Shown: positions 1 through 7,520, counted from the stretch's first letter. The stretch is DNA of 64,000 nt from CAVUCH01 sp963763095 (GCA_963763095.1 CAVXNR010000009.1:124001-188000), one strand, 5' to 3'. Numbers and translations are program-made. Notes: generated by a model not told the origin, from the sequence alone.

Positions 1-263
1 TCATCGGCATCGTCGACACGAACTGCGATCCCGACGAGGTCGACTACCCCATTCCCGGCAACGACGATGCGCTGCGCTCGATCCGGCTGTTCGCGTCGCG
101 AATCGCCGATGCGGTGCTCGGCGGACGGGGCGTGCGGGAGTCGGCACAGGCCGAGGGCGCCGAAGGCAACGACCTGGCGGGCGACGATCGCCGGCAGCCG
201 CGGACCGTGCGCCGCCCGCGCCCCGAAGCCCAGGCGGTCGCCTCCACGGCGGCTTCCGCCTAG
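1..263 (+). CDS. rpsB: 30S ribosomal protein S2, C-terminal end (partial)
   Basis: The reading frame enters at base 3 and stops at the TAG at 261-263, so only the last 86 codons are present. The first residues (IGIVDTNCDP, then DYPIPGNDDA and SIRLFASRIADAVL) are the conserved C-terminal part of ribosomal protein S2, a small-subunit protein. The tail after about residue 45 is Ala/Arg/Glu-rich and not conserved, as is usual for S2 extensions. The next gene is tsf, the normal neighbour in the rpsB-tsf-pyrH-frr cluster. Identification is firm; the start lies outside the window. Confidence 0.93.
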   Translation, partial: IGIVDTNCDPDEVDYPIPGNDDALRSIRLFASRIADAVLGGRGVRESAQAEGAEGNDLAGDDRRQPRTVRRPRPEAQAVASTAASA

Positions 264-395
264 CTCCCGCGGCATCGCACGCAACACGCTTTCCGCGCCG
301 GCCCGGGCTTCCCGGCCGGCGCTTCTTTCTGTACGACGCCTCAGGCAGCCCCGAAAACGGCGCGACGCCCGACATCGACCAGCGGAGAAGACGAC

Positions 396-1001
396 ATGGC
401 AATTACGGCGGAACAGGTCAAGGCCCTGCGCGAGAAGACCGGCGCAGGCATGATGGAGTGCAAGCACGCATTACAGGAAACCGGTGGCGACGAGGAGAAG
501 GCCATCGACGCGCTGCGCAAGAAAGGGCTCGCTTCGGCGTCGAAGCGCGCCGGACGAGCGACCAGCAACGGCGTGGTGGGCAGCTACATCCACATGGGCG
601 GCAAGGTGGGCGTGCTCGTCGAGGTGAACTGCGAGACAGACTTCGTGGCACGCACCGATGACTTCCAGCAGCTCGTGAAGGAGCTCGCGCTCCACATCGC
701 CGCCGCGGATCCGCGATACGTGCGCCGCGAAGACGTGCCGGCGGATGTGCTCGATCGGGAGAAGGACATTTACAGGGGCCAATTCGCCGACTCGGGCAAG
801 CCCGCCAACGTGATCGAGAAGATCGTCGAGGGCAAGCTCGGCGCGTACTACTCGCAGGTGGTGCTGCTCGACCAGCCCAGCGTGCGCGACCCCGACGTGA
901 CGGTCTCGCAGCTTGTGGCGCAGGCGTCAGCGAAAACTGGCGAGCACATCACCGTGAGCCGGTTCGCCCGGTTCAAGGTGGGCGAGCTCGCCGCGCAGTA
1001 G
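396..1001 (+). CDS. tsf: elongation factor Ts
   Basis: EF-Ts is the guanine-nucleotide exchange factor that recycles EF-Tu. The 201-residue product begins with the UBA-like domain (VKALREKTGAGMMECKHAL), followed by the KKGLASASKRAGR linker and the signature TDFVARTDDF at about residues 83-92. The length matches the short single-core EF-Ts type rather than the roughly 280-residue E. coli type. The ATG follows GGAGA at 384-388 at good spacing. It lies 132 bases after rpsB and 121 before pyrH in the classical translation cluster. Confidence 0.97.
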   Translation: MAITAEQVKALREKTGAGMMECKHALQETGGDEEKAIDALRKKGLASASKRAGRATSNGVVGSYIHMGGKVGVLVEVNCETDFVARTDDFQQLVKELALHIAAADPRYVRREDVPADVLDREKDIYRGQFADSGKPANVIEKIVEGKLGAYYSQVVLLDQPSVRDPDVTVSQLVAQASAKTGEHITVSRFARFKVGELAAQ

Positions 1002-1017
1002 CGGGTCGCCTGCCTTG

Positions 1018-1048
1018 GGGGCTGCGCCGGTTTGTGTCGGGCGGCCCC
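1018..1048 (+). terminator. weak hairpin between tsf and pyrH
   Basis: An 8-bp stem with one G-T wobble (1018-1025 with 1041-1048) encloses a 15-base loop and is followed by a short TTT. It could attenuate readthrough from tsf into pyrH. The U-tract is too short for a confident intrinsic terminator call. Confidence 0.3.
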
Positions 1049-1104
1049 TTTGAACGCCCAGCTGCCGACGCAAGGGAGCGACGGCATGTCCGGTCCTTCC
1101 GCGT

Positions 1105-1113
1105 TGATATAAT
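1105..1113 (+). promoter_or_regulatory. extended -10 promoter for pyrH
   Basis: TGATATAAT is a perfect TATAAT hexamer (1108-1113) preceded by the TG of an extended -10 element, in an otherwise GC-rich gap. No convincing -35 is visible at 16-18 bases. A start about 7 bases downstream would fall near 1120, only a few bases before the pyrH ATG at 1123, implying a near-leaderless mRNA. Confidence 0.5.
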
Positions 1114-1122
1114 CCTCGTCGA

Positions 1123-1863
1123 ATGTCATCCTCGTCCGACCAGGCGCTGCGTGCCCCTGCCTACCGGCGCATCCTCCTCAAGTTGTCCGGCGAAGCGTTG
1201 ATGGGCGAGAAGGCGTACGGCATCGATCCCGCCGTGACGACCCAGATCGCGCACGACGTGCAGGAGATCCAGGGGCTCGGCGTGGAAACCGCCATTGTCA
1301 TCGGCGGGGGAAACATCTTTCGTGGCGTTGCGGCGAGCGCCCGCGGGATGGACCGCGCGACGGGCGACTACATGGGCATGCTGGCCACCGTCATCAATGC
1401 CCTCGCCCTGCAGGATGCGCTCGAGCGGCAGGGCGTGCTCACGCGTGTGATGTCGGCCATCGAGATGCGCGCGGTGTCGGAGCCGTTCATCCGCCGCCGG
1501 GCGATCCGTCACCTCGAGAAGGGACGGGCCGTGATCTTCGCGGCGGGCACGGGCAACCCGTACTTCACGACCGACACGGCGGCCGCGTTGCGCGCAATGG
1601 AGATCAAGGCCGAGGTGATCATGAAGGCGACCAAGGTCGACGGCATCTACACCGCCGACCCGATGAAGGATCCGACGGCAGAGCGGTACGACCGAATCTC
1701 GTATCTACAGGTGCTGGAACGGCGGCTGCAGGTGATGGATGCCACTGCGATCTCCCTCTGCATGGACAACCGCCTGCCGATCCTGGTGTTCAACCTGCGC
1801 ACGCCAGGCAACCTGCGCCGCGCGGTGCTTGGCGAGCCGATCGGGTCCACGGTTTCCGCCTGA
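1123..1863 (+). CDS. pyrH: UMP kinase
   Basis: PyrH phosphorylates UMP to UDP with ATP, in pyrimidine nucleotide synthesis. The 246-residue product belongs to the amino-acid kinase fold: KLSGEAL at 20-26 binds phosphate, GGGNIFRG at 61-68 forms the nucleotide/substrate loop, and GTGNPYFTTDT at about 142-152 is the UMP kinase signature. Length is normal for the hexameric bacterial enzyme. It sits between tsf and frr as usual and may have its own extended -10 promoter directly upstream. No clear Shine-Dalgarno sequence precedes the ATG, which fits a near-leaderless transcript. Confidence 0.97.
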   Translation: MSSSSDQALRAPAYRRILLKLSGEALMGEKAYGIDPAVTTQIAHDVQEIQGLGVETAIVIGGGNIFRGVAASARGMDRATGDYMGMLATVINALALQDALERQGVLTRVMSAIEMRAVSEPFIRRRAIRHLEKGRAVIFAAGTGNPYFTTDTAAALRAMEIKAEVIMKATKVDGIYTADPMKDPTAERYDRISYLQVLERRLQVMDATAISLCMDNRLPILVFNLRTPGNLRRAVLGEPIGSTVSA

Positions 1864-1896
1864 TCTCATTCGGGTCCCACACGTGGAGCTGACACG

Positions 1897-2466
1897 ATGG
1901 ACGTCAACGACCTCAAAGGCCTCTTTGCCGAAGTGAACACCCGCATGGACGCCGGTATCGAGCGCGTGCGCCGCGACCTGGCCAACGTGCGCACGGGCCG
2001 CGCCTCGGTGGGCATGCTCGACGCGATCCACGTGGAGGCATATGGCGCGCGGGTGCCGCTGAACCAGGTGGCGAGCCTCTCCATTCCGGAACCGAGCCTC
2101 ATCGTCGCACAGCCCTTCGACCCGTCCCTGATGGGCACGATCGAGAAGGCAATCAGGTCGTCAGACCTGGGCCTGAACCCGTCGAATGACGGCAAGGTGA
2201 TCCGCGTCCCGATCCCGGCGCTCACCGAGGATCGGCGCAAGGAACTCTCGCGGCACGTGCACAAACAGGCCGAGGAAGGCCGCAACGCGCTGCGGATCGT
2301 CCGCCGCGACGCGAACGAGCGGCTGAAGAAGCTGCTCAAAGAGCATCTGATCTCGGAGGACGACGAGCGGCGCGGCCTTGACGAAGTGCAGAAGATCACC
2401 GATCAGCACATCAAGACCGTCGACGATCTGCAGAAGAAGAAGGACCAGGATCTGCTGGGGCACTGA
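1897..2466 (+). CDS. frr: ribosome recycling factor
   Basis: RRF acts with EF-G to split the post-termination ribosome. The 189-residue product has the family layout: a long coiled-coil arm, the LANVRTGRASVGMLD segment near 28-42, the conserved VPIPALTEDRRKEL near 107-120, and a C-terminal helix (KITDQHIKTVDDL). It begins 33 bases after pyrH and closes the rpsB-tsf-pyrH-frr set. A long perfect hairpin begins two bases after its stop codon. Confidence 0.97.
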   Translation: MDVNDLKGLFAEVNTRMDAGIERVRRDLANVRTGRASVGMLDAIHVEAYGARVPLNQVASLSIPEPSLIVAQPFDPSLMGTIEKAIRSSDLGLNPSNDGKVIRVPIPALTEDRRKELSRHVHKQAEEGRNALRIVRRDANERLKKLLKEHLISEDDERRGLDEVQKITDQHIKTVDDLQKKKDQDLLGH

Positions 2467-2467
2467 C

Positions 2468-2530
2468 GAGAATGAGATCGGGAGGTGTTTCCTCCCACGA
2501 ACTGTAGAAACACCTCCCGATCTCATTCTC
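2468..2530. repeat. perfect 24-bp inverted repeat (63-base hairpin)
   Basis: Bases 2468-2491 are exactly complementary to 2507-2530, with a 15-base loop at 2492-2506. The structure starts two bases after the frr stop and ends six bases before the thrC ATG. It has no U-tract, so it is not a standard intrinsic terminator. The right arm occupies the place where a thrC ribosome-binding site would be expected. A smaller competing stem (GGGAGG with CCTCCC) exists inside the left arm and loop. It could be a transcription/translation control hairpin, an RNA-processing site, or a small mobile repeat. Confidence 0.85.
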
Positions 2531-2536
2531 ATCCCG

Positions 2537-3706
2537 ATGTCCTTCTTCTCCCACCTGGAATGTTCCCGCCCCTGCGGCGCCGGGCCGTTCGACGCACGCG
2601 AGCGACACCACCTCTGCGCCTGCGGGGCTCCGCTGCTGGCGCGCTACGACCTGGCGCGGGCGCGGGAATGGAAGCGTGACTCGCTGCGCGATCGCGTGCC
2701 GAGCATGTGGCGGTATCGCGAGGTACTGCCCGTGTTCGGCGGTGAGCAGCCCGTCACGCTCGGTGAAGGCTTCACCCCGCTCTTGCACAGCACGCGCCTC
2801 GGCGCGACGCTGGGGCTCGATCGCCTGTACATCAAGGACGAATCGCTCAATCCGACGAACTCGTTCAAAGCACGCGGGCAATCCACTGCCGTCACGCGTG
2901 CGCGCGCACTCGGTGCGCGCACGCTGTCGGTTCCCTCGGCCGGGAACGCCGGGACCGCGCTGGCGGCCTACGCCGCATGCGCCGGGCTCGAGGCGCGCGT
3001 GTTCCTGCCGCGCGACGTCAAACGGCCATTCGCGCGCGAATGCGAACTCTATGGCGCACAGCTCACGCTGGTGGACGGGCTGATCACGGATGCCGGCCGC
3101 ATAGCGGCGGAACAGGGCGCGGCCCTCGGTTGGTACGATGTGTCCACGCTCAAGGAACCGTACCGGCTAGAGGGGAAGAAGACCATGGGCTACGAGCTCG
3201 CCGAGCAGCTCCAGTGGCGGCTTCCCGACTGGATCATCTACCCGACCGGAGGCGGCACCGGGCTCATCGGAATGTGGAAGGCCTTTGAGGAACTCGAGGT
3301 GCTCGGCTGGATTCCCGCCGGGCGCCGGCCCCGCATGGTGACAGTGCAGGCCGAAGGATGCGCGCCCATCGTGCAGGCGTTCGAGCAGAGACTGGAGAGC
3401 GGCGTCGTGGTCGACCATCCTCGGACCGTGGCGGACGGCCTTCGAGTGCCGCGCGCGATCGCGGATTTCCTGATGCTTCGCGTTCTCCGCGCCAGCGACG
3501 GTGCGGCCGTCGCCGTGAGCGACGAGTCAATGGTTGCGGCGATGCGGCGAATGGGCGCGACCGAGGGCGTGAGCGCCGCGCCCGAAGGCGGCGCCGCACT
3601 CGTCGCGATCGAGCGGCTCGTCGCGGAAGGCCGTATCACGCGCAGCGACACCGTCGTCCTGTTCAATACGGGCGGCGCGCTGAAGTATCTGGATGTCCTG
3701 AACTAG
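2537..3706 (+). CDS. thrC: threonine synthase
   Basis: This PLP enzyme converts O-phosphohomoserine to threonine. The 389-residue product starts with a Cys-rich segment (Cys9, Cys13, Cys27, Cys29) resembling the zinc-ribbon-like N-terminus of class II threonine synthases. The PLP lysine is Lys111 in SFKARG, and the phosphate-binding GGGTG is at about 238-242. I chose the ATG just after the hairpin; the frame is open further upstream inside frr, but that part has no homology. No clear Shine-Dalgarno sequence is exposed. The stop codon TAG lies at the left boundary of an insertion sequence. A related PLP-lyase activity cannot be excluded. Confidence 0.9.
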   Translation: MSFFSHLECSRPCGAGPFDARERHHLCACGAPLLARYDLARAREWKRDSLRDRVPSMWRYREVLPVFGGEQPVTLGEGFTPLLHSTRLGATLGLDRLYIKDESLNPTNSFKARGQSTAVTRARALGARTLSVPSAGNAGTALAAYAACAGLEARVFLPRDVKRPFARECELYGAQLTLVDGLITDAGRIAAEQGAALGWYDVSTLKEPYRLEGKKTMGYELAEQLQWRLPDWIIYPTGGGTGLIGMWKAFEELEVLGWIPAGRRPRMVTVQAEGCAPIVQAFEQRLESGVVVDHPRTVADGLRVPRAIADFLMLRVLRASDGAAVAVSDESMVAAMRRMGATEGVSAAPEGGAALVAIERLVAEGRITRSDTVVLFNTGGALKYLDVLN

Positions 3707-3709
3707 ACA

Positions 3710-3722
3710 ATATGGAATGACC
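3710..3722 (+). repeat. left subterminal inverted repeat of the IS
   Basis: ATATGGAATGACC, the exact reverse complement of 5366-5378. It starts four bases after the thrC stop codon. Confidence 0.85.
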
Positions 3723-3834
3723 GGCTCGCTATCGTAACGTCGTAGTGCTGTCGCACTCGACAAGGTGGTGGATGCCACCGTGATCGCGGGTTAGCGCCTC
3801 GCGGCGTCAGAGCCGCACACGAAAGGAGCCGGTC

Positions 3835-4942
3835 GTGAAAAACGTTACCACGTACGTGGGGATCGATGCGCACAAGAAGGACCTGTTCTTCGCGATGCTC
3901 GTCGGGAGCGAGCCGAAGCCGGTGACCTGGACGACCGCGAACGAGCCGAACGCGATTCGGCGGGTGGTGCGGAGGCTCGAGCGAGAGGCGCCGGGGCCGG
4001 TCCGCGCGTGTTACGAAGCGGGGCCCTGCGGCTATGCGTTGCAGCGACAGCTGACAACCGCGCGGGTCGCGTGTCAGGTGATTGCGCCGGCGCTGATTCC
4101 GCGGAAGGCCGGCGAGCGGATCAAGACCGATCGCCGCGACGCGCGCAAGCTGGCGGAACTGTTTCGGGCCGGCTTGCTGACGGAGGTCCGGCCGCCGACG
4201 CCCAAGGAGGAAGCGGTCCGCGATCTGTGCCGCGCCCGGGATGATGTGCGCGAGGATCTGCAGCGGAGTCGTCATCGGCTCGGGAAGTTGCTCCTGCGCC
4301 GAGGCCTGCACTACAGCGGGCGCCACTGGACCCCGGGGCATCGGCGCTGGATTCGAGAGTCTCCCGTGGGCGGAGCCCGCGGAGCGCGTGGTCGTCGACG
4401 ACTATCTGCTGGCCATCGAGCAGCTCGAGACGCGCCGGGGTGAGCTGGACGCGCAGCTGGCCGAGATCGCCGAGACGGACCCGTATCGGGAACGCGTCGG
4501 GTGGTTGCGGTGTTTTCGGGGGATCGAGACGTTGACCGCGATGCTGATTCTGGCCGAGCTGCATGACTTTCGGCGGTTCCAGTCGCCCCGCGCCTTGATG
4601 GCGTATCTCGGGCTCGTGCCGGGCGAGGACTCCAGCGGCGAGAAGCATCGGCGCGGCCGCATCACGCGGACCGGCAACACGCTCGTCCGCCGGCTGCTGG
4701 TGGAAACGGCGTGGCACTATCAACACCGGGCGAGTATCGGCGTCGCCCTGAAGCGGCGACGCGACGGACAACCGGGCCGGGTGATTGCGATCGCGGACAA
4801 GGCGCAGCAGCGATTGTGCCGGCGGTTCCGACGCCTGATGGAGCAGCACAAGCCCGGACCCAAAGTGGTGGTGGCGATCGCACGAGAGCTGGCGGGATTC
4901 CTGTGGGCGGCGCTCCAACCGCCACCCACCCCCACGCACTGA
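3835..4942 (+). pseudogene. IS110-family DEDD transposase (frameshifted as sequenced)
   Basis: IS110 recombinases move the element with a RuvC-like DEDD domain plus a Transposase_20 domain. The N-terminal half (GTG at 3835, AAAGGAG upstream) shows the DEDD set: Asp11 (VGIDAHK), Glu61 (CYEAG), Asp99 and Asp102 (KTDRRDA). The C-terminal half is open one frame later to 4942 and has the Transposase_20 hallmarks GIETLTAMLI, MAYLGLVPGEDSSG and GRITRTGN. The frames join near 4351 (RRW then FESLPW). The locus is 1108 bases, one more than a multiple of three, so one extra base explains the break. With it removed the protein is 368 residues, a normal length. Real decay or sequence error cannot be told apart here. 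Confidence 0.85.
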
Positions 4943-5365
4943 CGACACGAGACGCACTCGACGGGAGCGACTGGCACGACGATGCGGGTCAGTGACGGGC
5001 CGCGAAGACGGCGGATGATTCGAGGCACGATTGCGAGGATCGGCGAGCTAGCAATGCGATCCGGACCCTGGTCCCAACTCGCGACCCTAGACTGCACGTC
5101 CTCCCGACGAAGCACTGTCATGCGTGCTCTGCCGCGGGTGACCGTGGTAACCACCGAATATCAGCGTGACTCGTCGTCGAAGCGCCCTCGATCGTCCGTC
5201 GTCTTGGCGGCCCCGTCTCGCGCCTCACCGATGTCATACGGCGGACACGGCGTCCAGGGCTTCGCGCCCTGCGGGCGGCGCCTGCGGCGCCCCTGGACCC
5301 CGCGCCCGCCGTATGACGAACGCGCTCGTATGATCGCGTCGACCCACGACGGTGGTTTGACGGAG
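4943..5365 (+). ncRNA. candidate bridge-RNA region of the IS 3' end
   Basis: This 423-base stretch follows the transposase stop and precedes the right inverted repeat. No credible protein is encoded. In IS1111-type elements the bridge RNA that guides recombination lies in the long 3' end. Within it, 5233-5317 folds into a strong branched structure: a 12-bp stem (5233-5244 with 5306-5317), an 8-bp stem (5252-5259 with 5291-5298) and an inner GGCGCC-TGC-GGCGCC hairpin (5277-5291). The RNA boundaries and guide loops are not determined; the assignment rests on position, subgroup and structure. Confidence 0.5.
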
Positions 5366-5378
5366 GGTCATTCCATAT
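5366..5378 (+). repeat. right subterminal inverted repeat of the IS
   Basis: GGTCATTCCATAT, the exact reverse complement of 3710-3722. It lies 34 bases beyond the 3' end of pfkA. Confidence 0.85.
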
Positions 5379-5412
5379 CAGCTAGCTCGAGCTCGCAAGC
5401 CCGAATCGGTCC

Positions 5413-6501
5413 TCACTCCCCGAAACCGATCCCGACCGCTCGCGCGGTCCGCACGACATCCGAGTCGACCGGCACTGTGCGTGTCCTCCCAACGATGTCT
5501 GCCAAGGGCACCGTCACGATGTCTGGCGGGCGCGACGCCACCATGACGTCATGCTCGCCGGCCAGGAGGACATCGACGGCGGTCGTGCCGAAGCGCGTGG
5601 CCAGCACGCGGTCGTAGCTGGTGGGTGACCCGCCGCGCTGAAGGTGTCCGAGCACCACCGTGCGCGTTTCCTTGCCGGTGAGCTGTTCGAGGGCCGCCGC
5701 CACCAGGTGGCCGGCACCGCCGAGGCGTTCAGCCTTGCCGAGACCAGCGGCCTGAATCACCGATACGCGTCCGTTTCGGGGCTTCGCGCCCTCTGCGACC
5801 ACGACGATGCTGAAGTGCGCACCCCATGCGTCGCGCGCCGTGATCCGCTCGGCCACCCGCTCGATGTCATACGGGAACTCGGGCAGGAGGATCACGTCGG
5901 CGCCCCCGCCGATGCCGGCGTGCAGCGCGATCCAGCCAGCGTAGCGCCCCATGACTTCGACGACCATGATCCGCCGGTGCGCCTCGGCCGTCGTGTGCAG
6001 GCGATCAATCGCCTCGGTCGCAAACGAGACGGCGGTATCGAATCCGAAGCAGTTTGTCGTGCCGACGATGTCGTTGTCGATGGTCTTCGGCACGCCGACG
6101 ATTGGAACGCCGAGAAGACTGAACCGGTGCGCGAGGCCCAGGGTACCGTCCCCGCCAATCACCACGAGGCCCCCCAGGCCCATGTGGTGGAACATCTCGA
6201 CGACGCGGTCGGCGTACGATTGTTCGACGCCCTCGGCGGTGGTGATCCGCCGGACGAAGGGATCACCCGTGTTGACGGTACCCAGGATGGTGCCGCCCCG
6301 GCGCAGGATCCCGGTGACGTCCCTGGTGTTCAGGACGCGGCATCGATTGAACTCGAGCAGACCGTCAAAGCTGTCTTCCACCCCGAGGACGTCGATGTTG
6401 GCATTGCAGCCCGCCTTGACGACGGCACGGATGACCGCGTTCAGGCCAGGGGCGTCGCCCCCGCCGGTGAGGACGCCGATTTTCCTGATGGGCTTCGACA
6501 T
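5413..6501 (-). CDS. pfkA: 6-phosphofructokinase
   Basis: Phosphofructokinase phosphorylates fructose 6-phosphate to the 1,6-bisphosphate in glycolysis. The 362-residue product has the P-loop-like GVLTGGGDAPGLN near 9-21, GGDGT at 116-120, the catalytic PKTIDND at 138-144 and MGR at 184-186, which binds sugar phosphate. The position equivalent to E. coli Gly104 is Gly119, which favours ATP. The position equivalent to Gly124 is Lys139, which is typical of pyrophosphate-dependent and mixed group III enzymes. The phosphoryl donor is therefore uncertain. It is transcribed toward the insertion sequence, and its stop is 28 bases from the inferred element end. Confidence 0.93.
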   Translation of the reverse strand: MSKPIRKIGVLTGGGDAPGLNAVIRAVVKAGCNANIDVLGVEDSFDGLLEFNRCRVLNTRDVTGILRRGGTILGTVNTGDPFVRRITTAEGVEQSYADRVVEMFHHMGLGGLVVIGGDGTLGLAHRFSLLGVPIVGVPKTIDNDIVGTTNCFGFDTAVSFATEAIDRLHTTAEAHRRIMVVEVMGRYAGWIALHAGIGGGADVILLPEFPYDIERVAERITARDAWGAHFSIVVVAEGAKPRNGRVSVIQAAGLGKAERLGGAGHLVAAALEQLTGKETRTVVLGHLQRGGSPTSYDRVLATRFGTTAVDVLLAGEHDVMVASRPPDIVTVPLADIVGRTRTVPVDSDVVRTARAVGIGFGE

Positions 6502-6644
6502 GGTGGATGGGAACGATCACAGGGCGCGCGCAGCACCCGGCGCCGGGGTTGAGCGGCACGAGATGCCGCAAATGTAAGGAGTTTCTGGAGTATAGCACTC
6601 GGTAGAGTGCCGTTCCGGCGGTGGTCTGACCAGGCGCCTCAGCA

Positions 6645-6674
6645 TTGCGAGGCTCCTCGAGCGCATGCTACACT
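6645..6674 (+). promoter_or_regulatory. promoter of tRNA-Ala
   Basis: TTGCGA (6645-6650) is separated by 18 bases from TACACT (6669-6674), which is preceded by an extended -10 TG. A start near 6681 would give a leader of about 50 bases before the tRNA at 6730. Confidence 0.45.
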
Positions 6675-6729
6675 CCTGGGTCCGACTGCGGGAAACGAGC
6701 CGTGCGGTCGGGAGATCGACCTGCCAAGT

Positions 6730-6805
6730 GGGCGGCTAGCTCAGCTGGGAGAGCGCTGCGTTCGCAATGCAGAGGTCGGGGGTTCGATCCCCCCGCCGTC
6801 CACCA
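6730..6805 (+). tRNA. tRNA-Ala (anticodon CGC)
   Basis: The 76-base cloverleaf has a 7-bp acceptor stem (6730-6736 with 6795-6801, one G-T pair), a D arm with AGCTCAGCTGGGAGAGC, and a 5-bp anticodon stem around the loop TTCGCAA with anticodon CGC, decoding the Ala codon GCG. The T arm is GGGGGTTCGATCCCCC. Discriminator A6802 and an encoded CCA (6803-6805) complete it. The last bases of the gene plus CTT recur about 6.2 kb downstream. Confidence 0.96.
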
Positions 6806-6808
6806 CTT
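6797..6808 (+). repeat. tRNA 3'-end direct repeat, copy 1
   Basis: CGTCCACCACTT spans the acceptor end, CCA and three flanking bases of tRNA-Ala. An exact copy is at 13022-13033. The pair may be the attachment sites of a decayed tRNA-targeted element; the length is short enough that chance is possible. Confidence 0.35.
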
Positions 6809-6890
6809 AAACGCTCACGTATCAATAACTTACATGGTCAGGCTCGGACGAGCCTGTTGTAGTACGCCCACGCGATCGTGCGCGCGTCGT

Positions 6891-6970
6891 GCTCGGTCGC
6901 AAGGTGGTCAGTGCGGCCTGAGCGGTGGATGGCAATTTTTACCATCCACTTTCTTTTCCAGCGACCGAGC
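6891..6970 (+). terminator. nested inverted repeats with intrinsic terminator
   Basis: An 8-bp stem GTGGATGG/CCATCCAC (6925-6932 with 6942-6949) with a 9-base loop is followed by TTTCTTTT (6950-6957), the form of a Rho-independent terminator. It is nested inside a perfect 10-bp inverted repeat, GCTCGGTCGC at 6891-6900 and its complement at 6961-6970. It could end tRNA transcription or regulate the gene starting at 6990. A further small stem lies at 6839-6855. Confidence 0.6.
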
Positions 6971-6989
6971 TAGCAGGGCGGTTCTCACC

Positions 6990-7520
6990 GTGTCAAAACA
7001 CAGCCGAACGCCACCGCTGTACAAGCTGACCCTATCGTCCTGGCATCACCCGATGGACGATGCGAACCTGGCATTTTCGGGCGCGATCCACCATTACAGC
7101 GAAATTGGGAAATTGGTCCGCACGGTCAAGGTAACTCCCGACGTCAAACGAAGGTTGCACTGGCATTTCCGCGGGTTCTTCTGGGAACTGTTCGCGGCGA
7201 GAGACTGTCTCCTAAAAGCGCGTGGGGTTGTCCATGAGCCGTATGTCCGGCACGCTGAAGGACTCGAGGGCATCCCGTGGTTTGAACAGGTGCGCAGGTA
7301 CCGCAATCACCTGCATCAATCGACGTACGTCCTGACGGCAATCATCAAAGATGGTGTGATCGAAAGCCTGGAACTCCAGCAGTTGGACCCTGCCGACCAA
7401 AGCGGGCAGCCAGAACCGGCAGGTGAGGCACTCGGGGTGCTCCATTCATATCTGTCGGACATGGGCAAGTTTCTCAAGGACGCACCAACCAAGCAGCGCA
7501 CCTCGCCCGGGACTCCCTAA
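6990..7520 (+). CDS. hypothetical protein, possible HEPN-like fold
   Basis: Function not recognised. I chose the GTG at 6990, with AGGGCGG about 9 bases upstream; the frame is open further upstream only through the tRNA. The 176-residue product is predicted soluble, without signal peptide or membrane segment. The middle is rich in aromatic and basic helices (RRLHWHFRGFFWELFAARDCLL), and a short RYRNHLH motif near residue 106 fits the R-X4-6-H pattern of HEPN ribonuclease or scaffold domains. No nucleotidyltransferase partner is adjacent. An ATG at 7051 is an alternative start. The gene lies alone after a strong terminator-like structure. Confidence 0.55.
   Translation: MSKHSRTPPLYKLTLSSWHHPMDDANLAFSGAIHHYSEIGKLVRTVKVTPDVKRRLHWHFRGFFWELFAARDCLLKARGVVHEPYVRHAEGLEGIPWFEQVRRYRNHLHQSTYVLTAIIKDGVIESLELQQLDPADQSGQPEPAGEALGVLHSYLSDMGKFLKDAPTKQRTSPGTP

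Larger units (their letters stand above)
3703..5385. mobile_element. IS110-family (IS1111-like) insertion sequence
   Basis: Perfect 13-bp inverted repeats (ATATGGAATGACC at 3710-3722, its complement at 5366-5378) flank a DEDD transposase locus. CTAG occurs three bases outside each repeat (3703-3706 and 5382-5385), so the ends can be read as CTAG-N3-inverted repeat. The left non-coding end is about 125 bases and the right about 430 bases. Subterminal repeats and a long 3' end are typical of the IS1111 subgroup of IS110 elements, which recombine using an element-encoded bridge RNA. The element sits between the convergent thrC and pfkA genes. The exact tips are inferred. Confidence 0.8.

Noticed and set aside
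4121..4957. 278-codon minus-strand open frame opposite the IS transposase
   Set aside because: It mirrors the codon pattern of the transposase in a GC-rich sequence, has an Arg/Pro/Gln-rich product and no family match.
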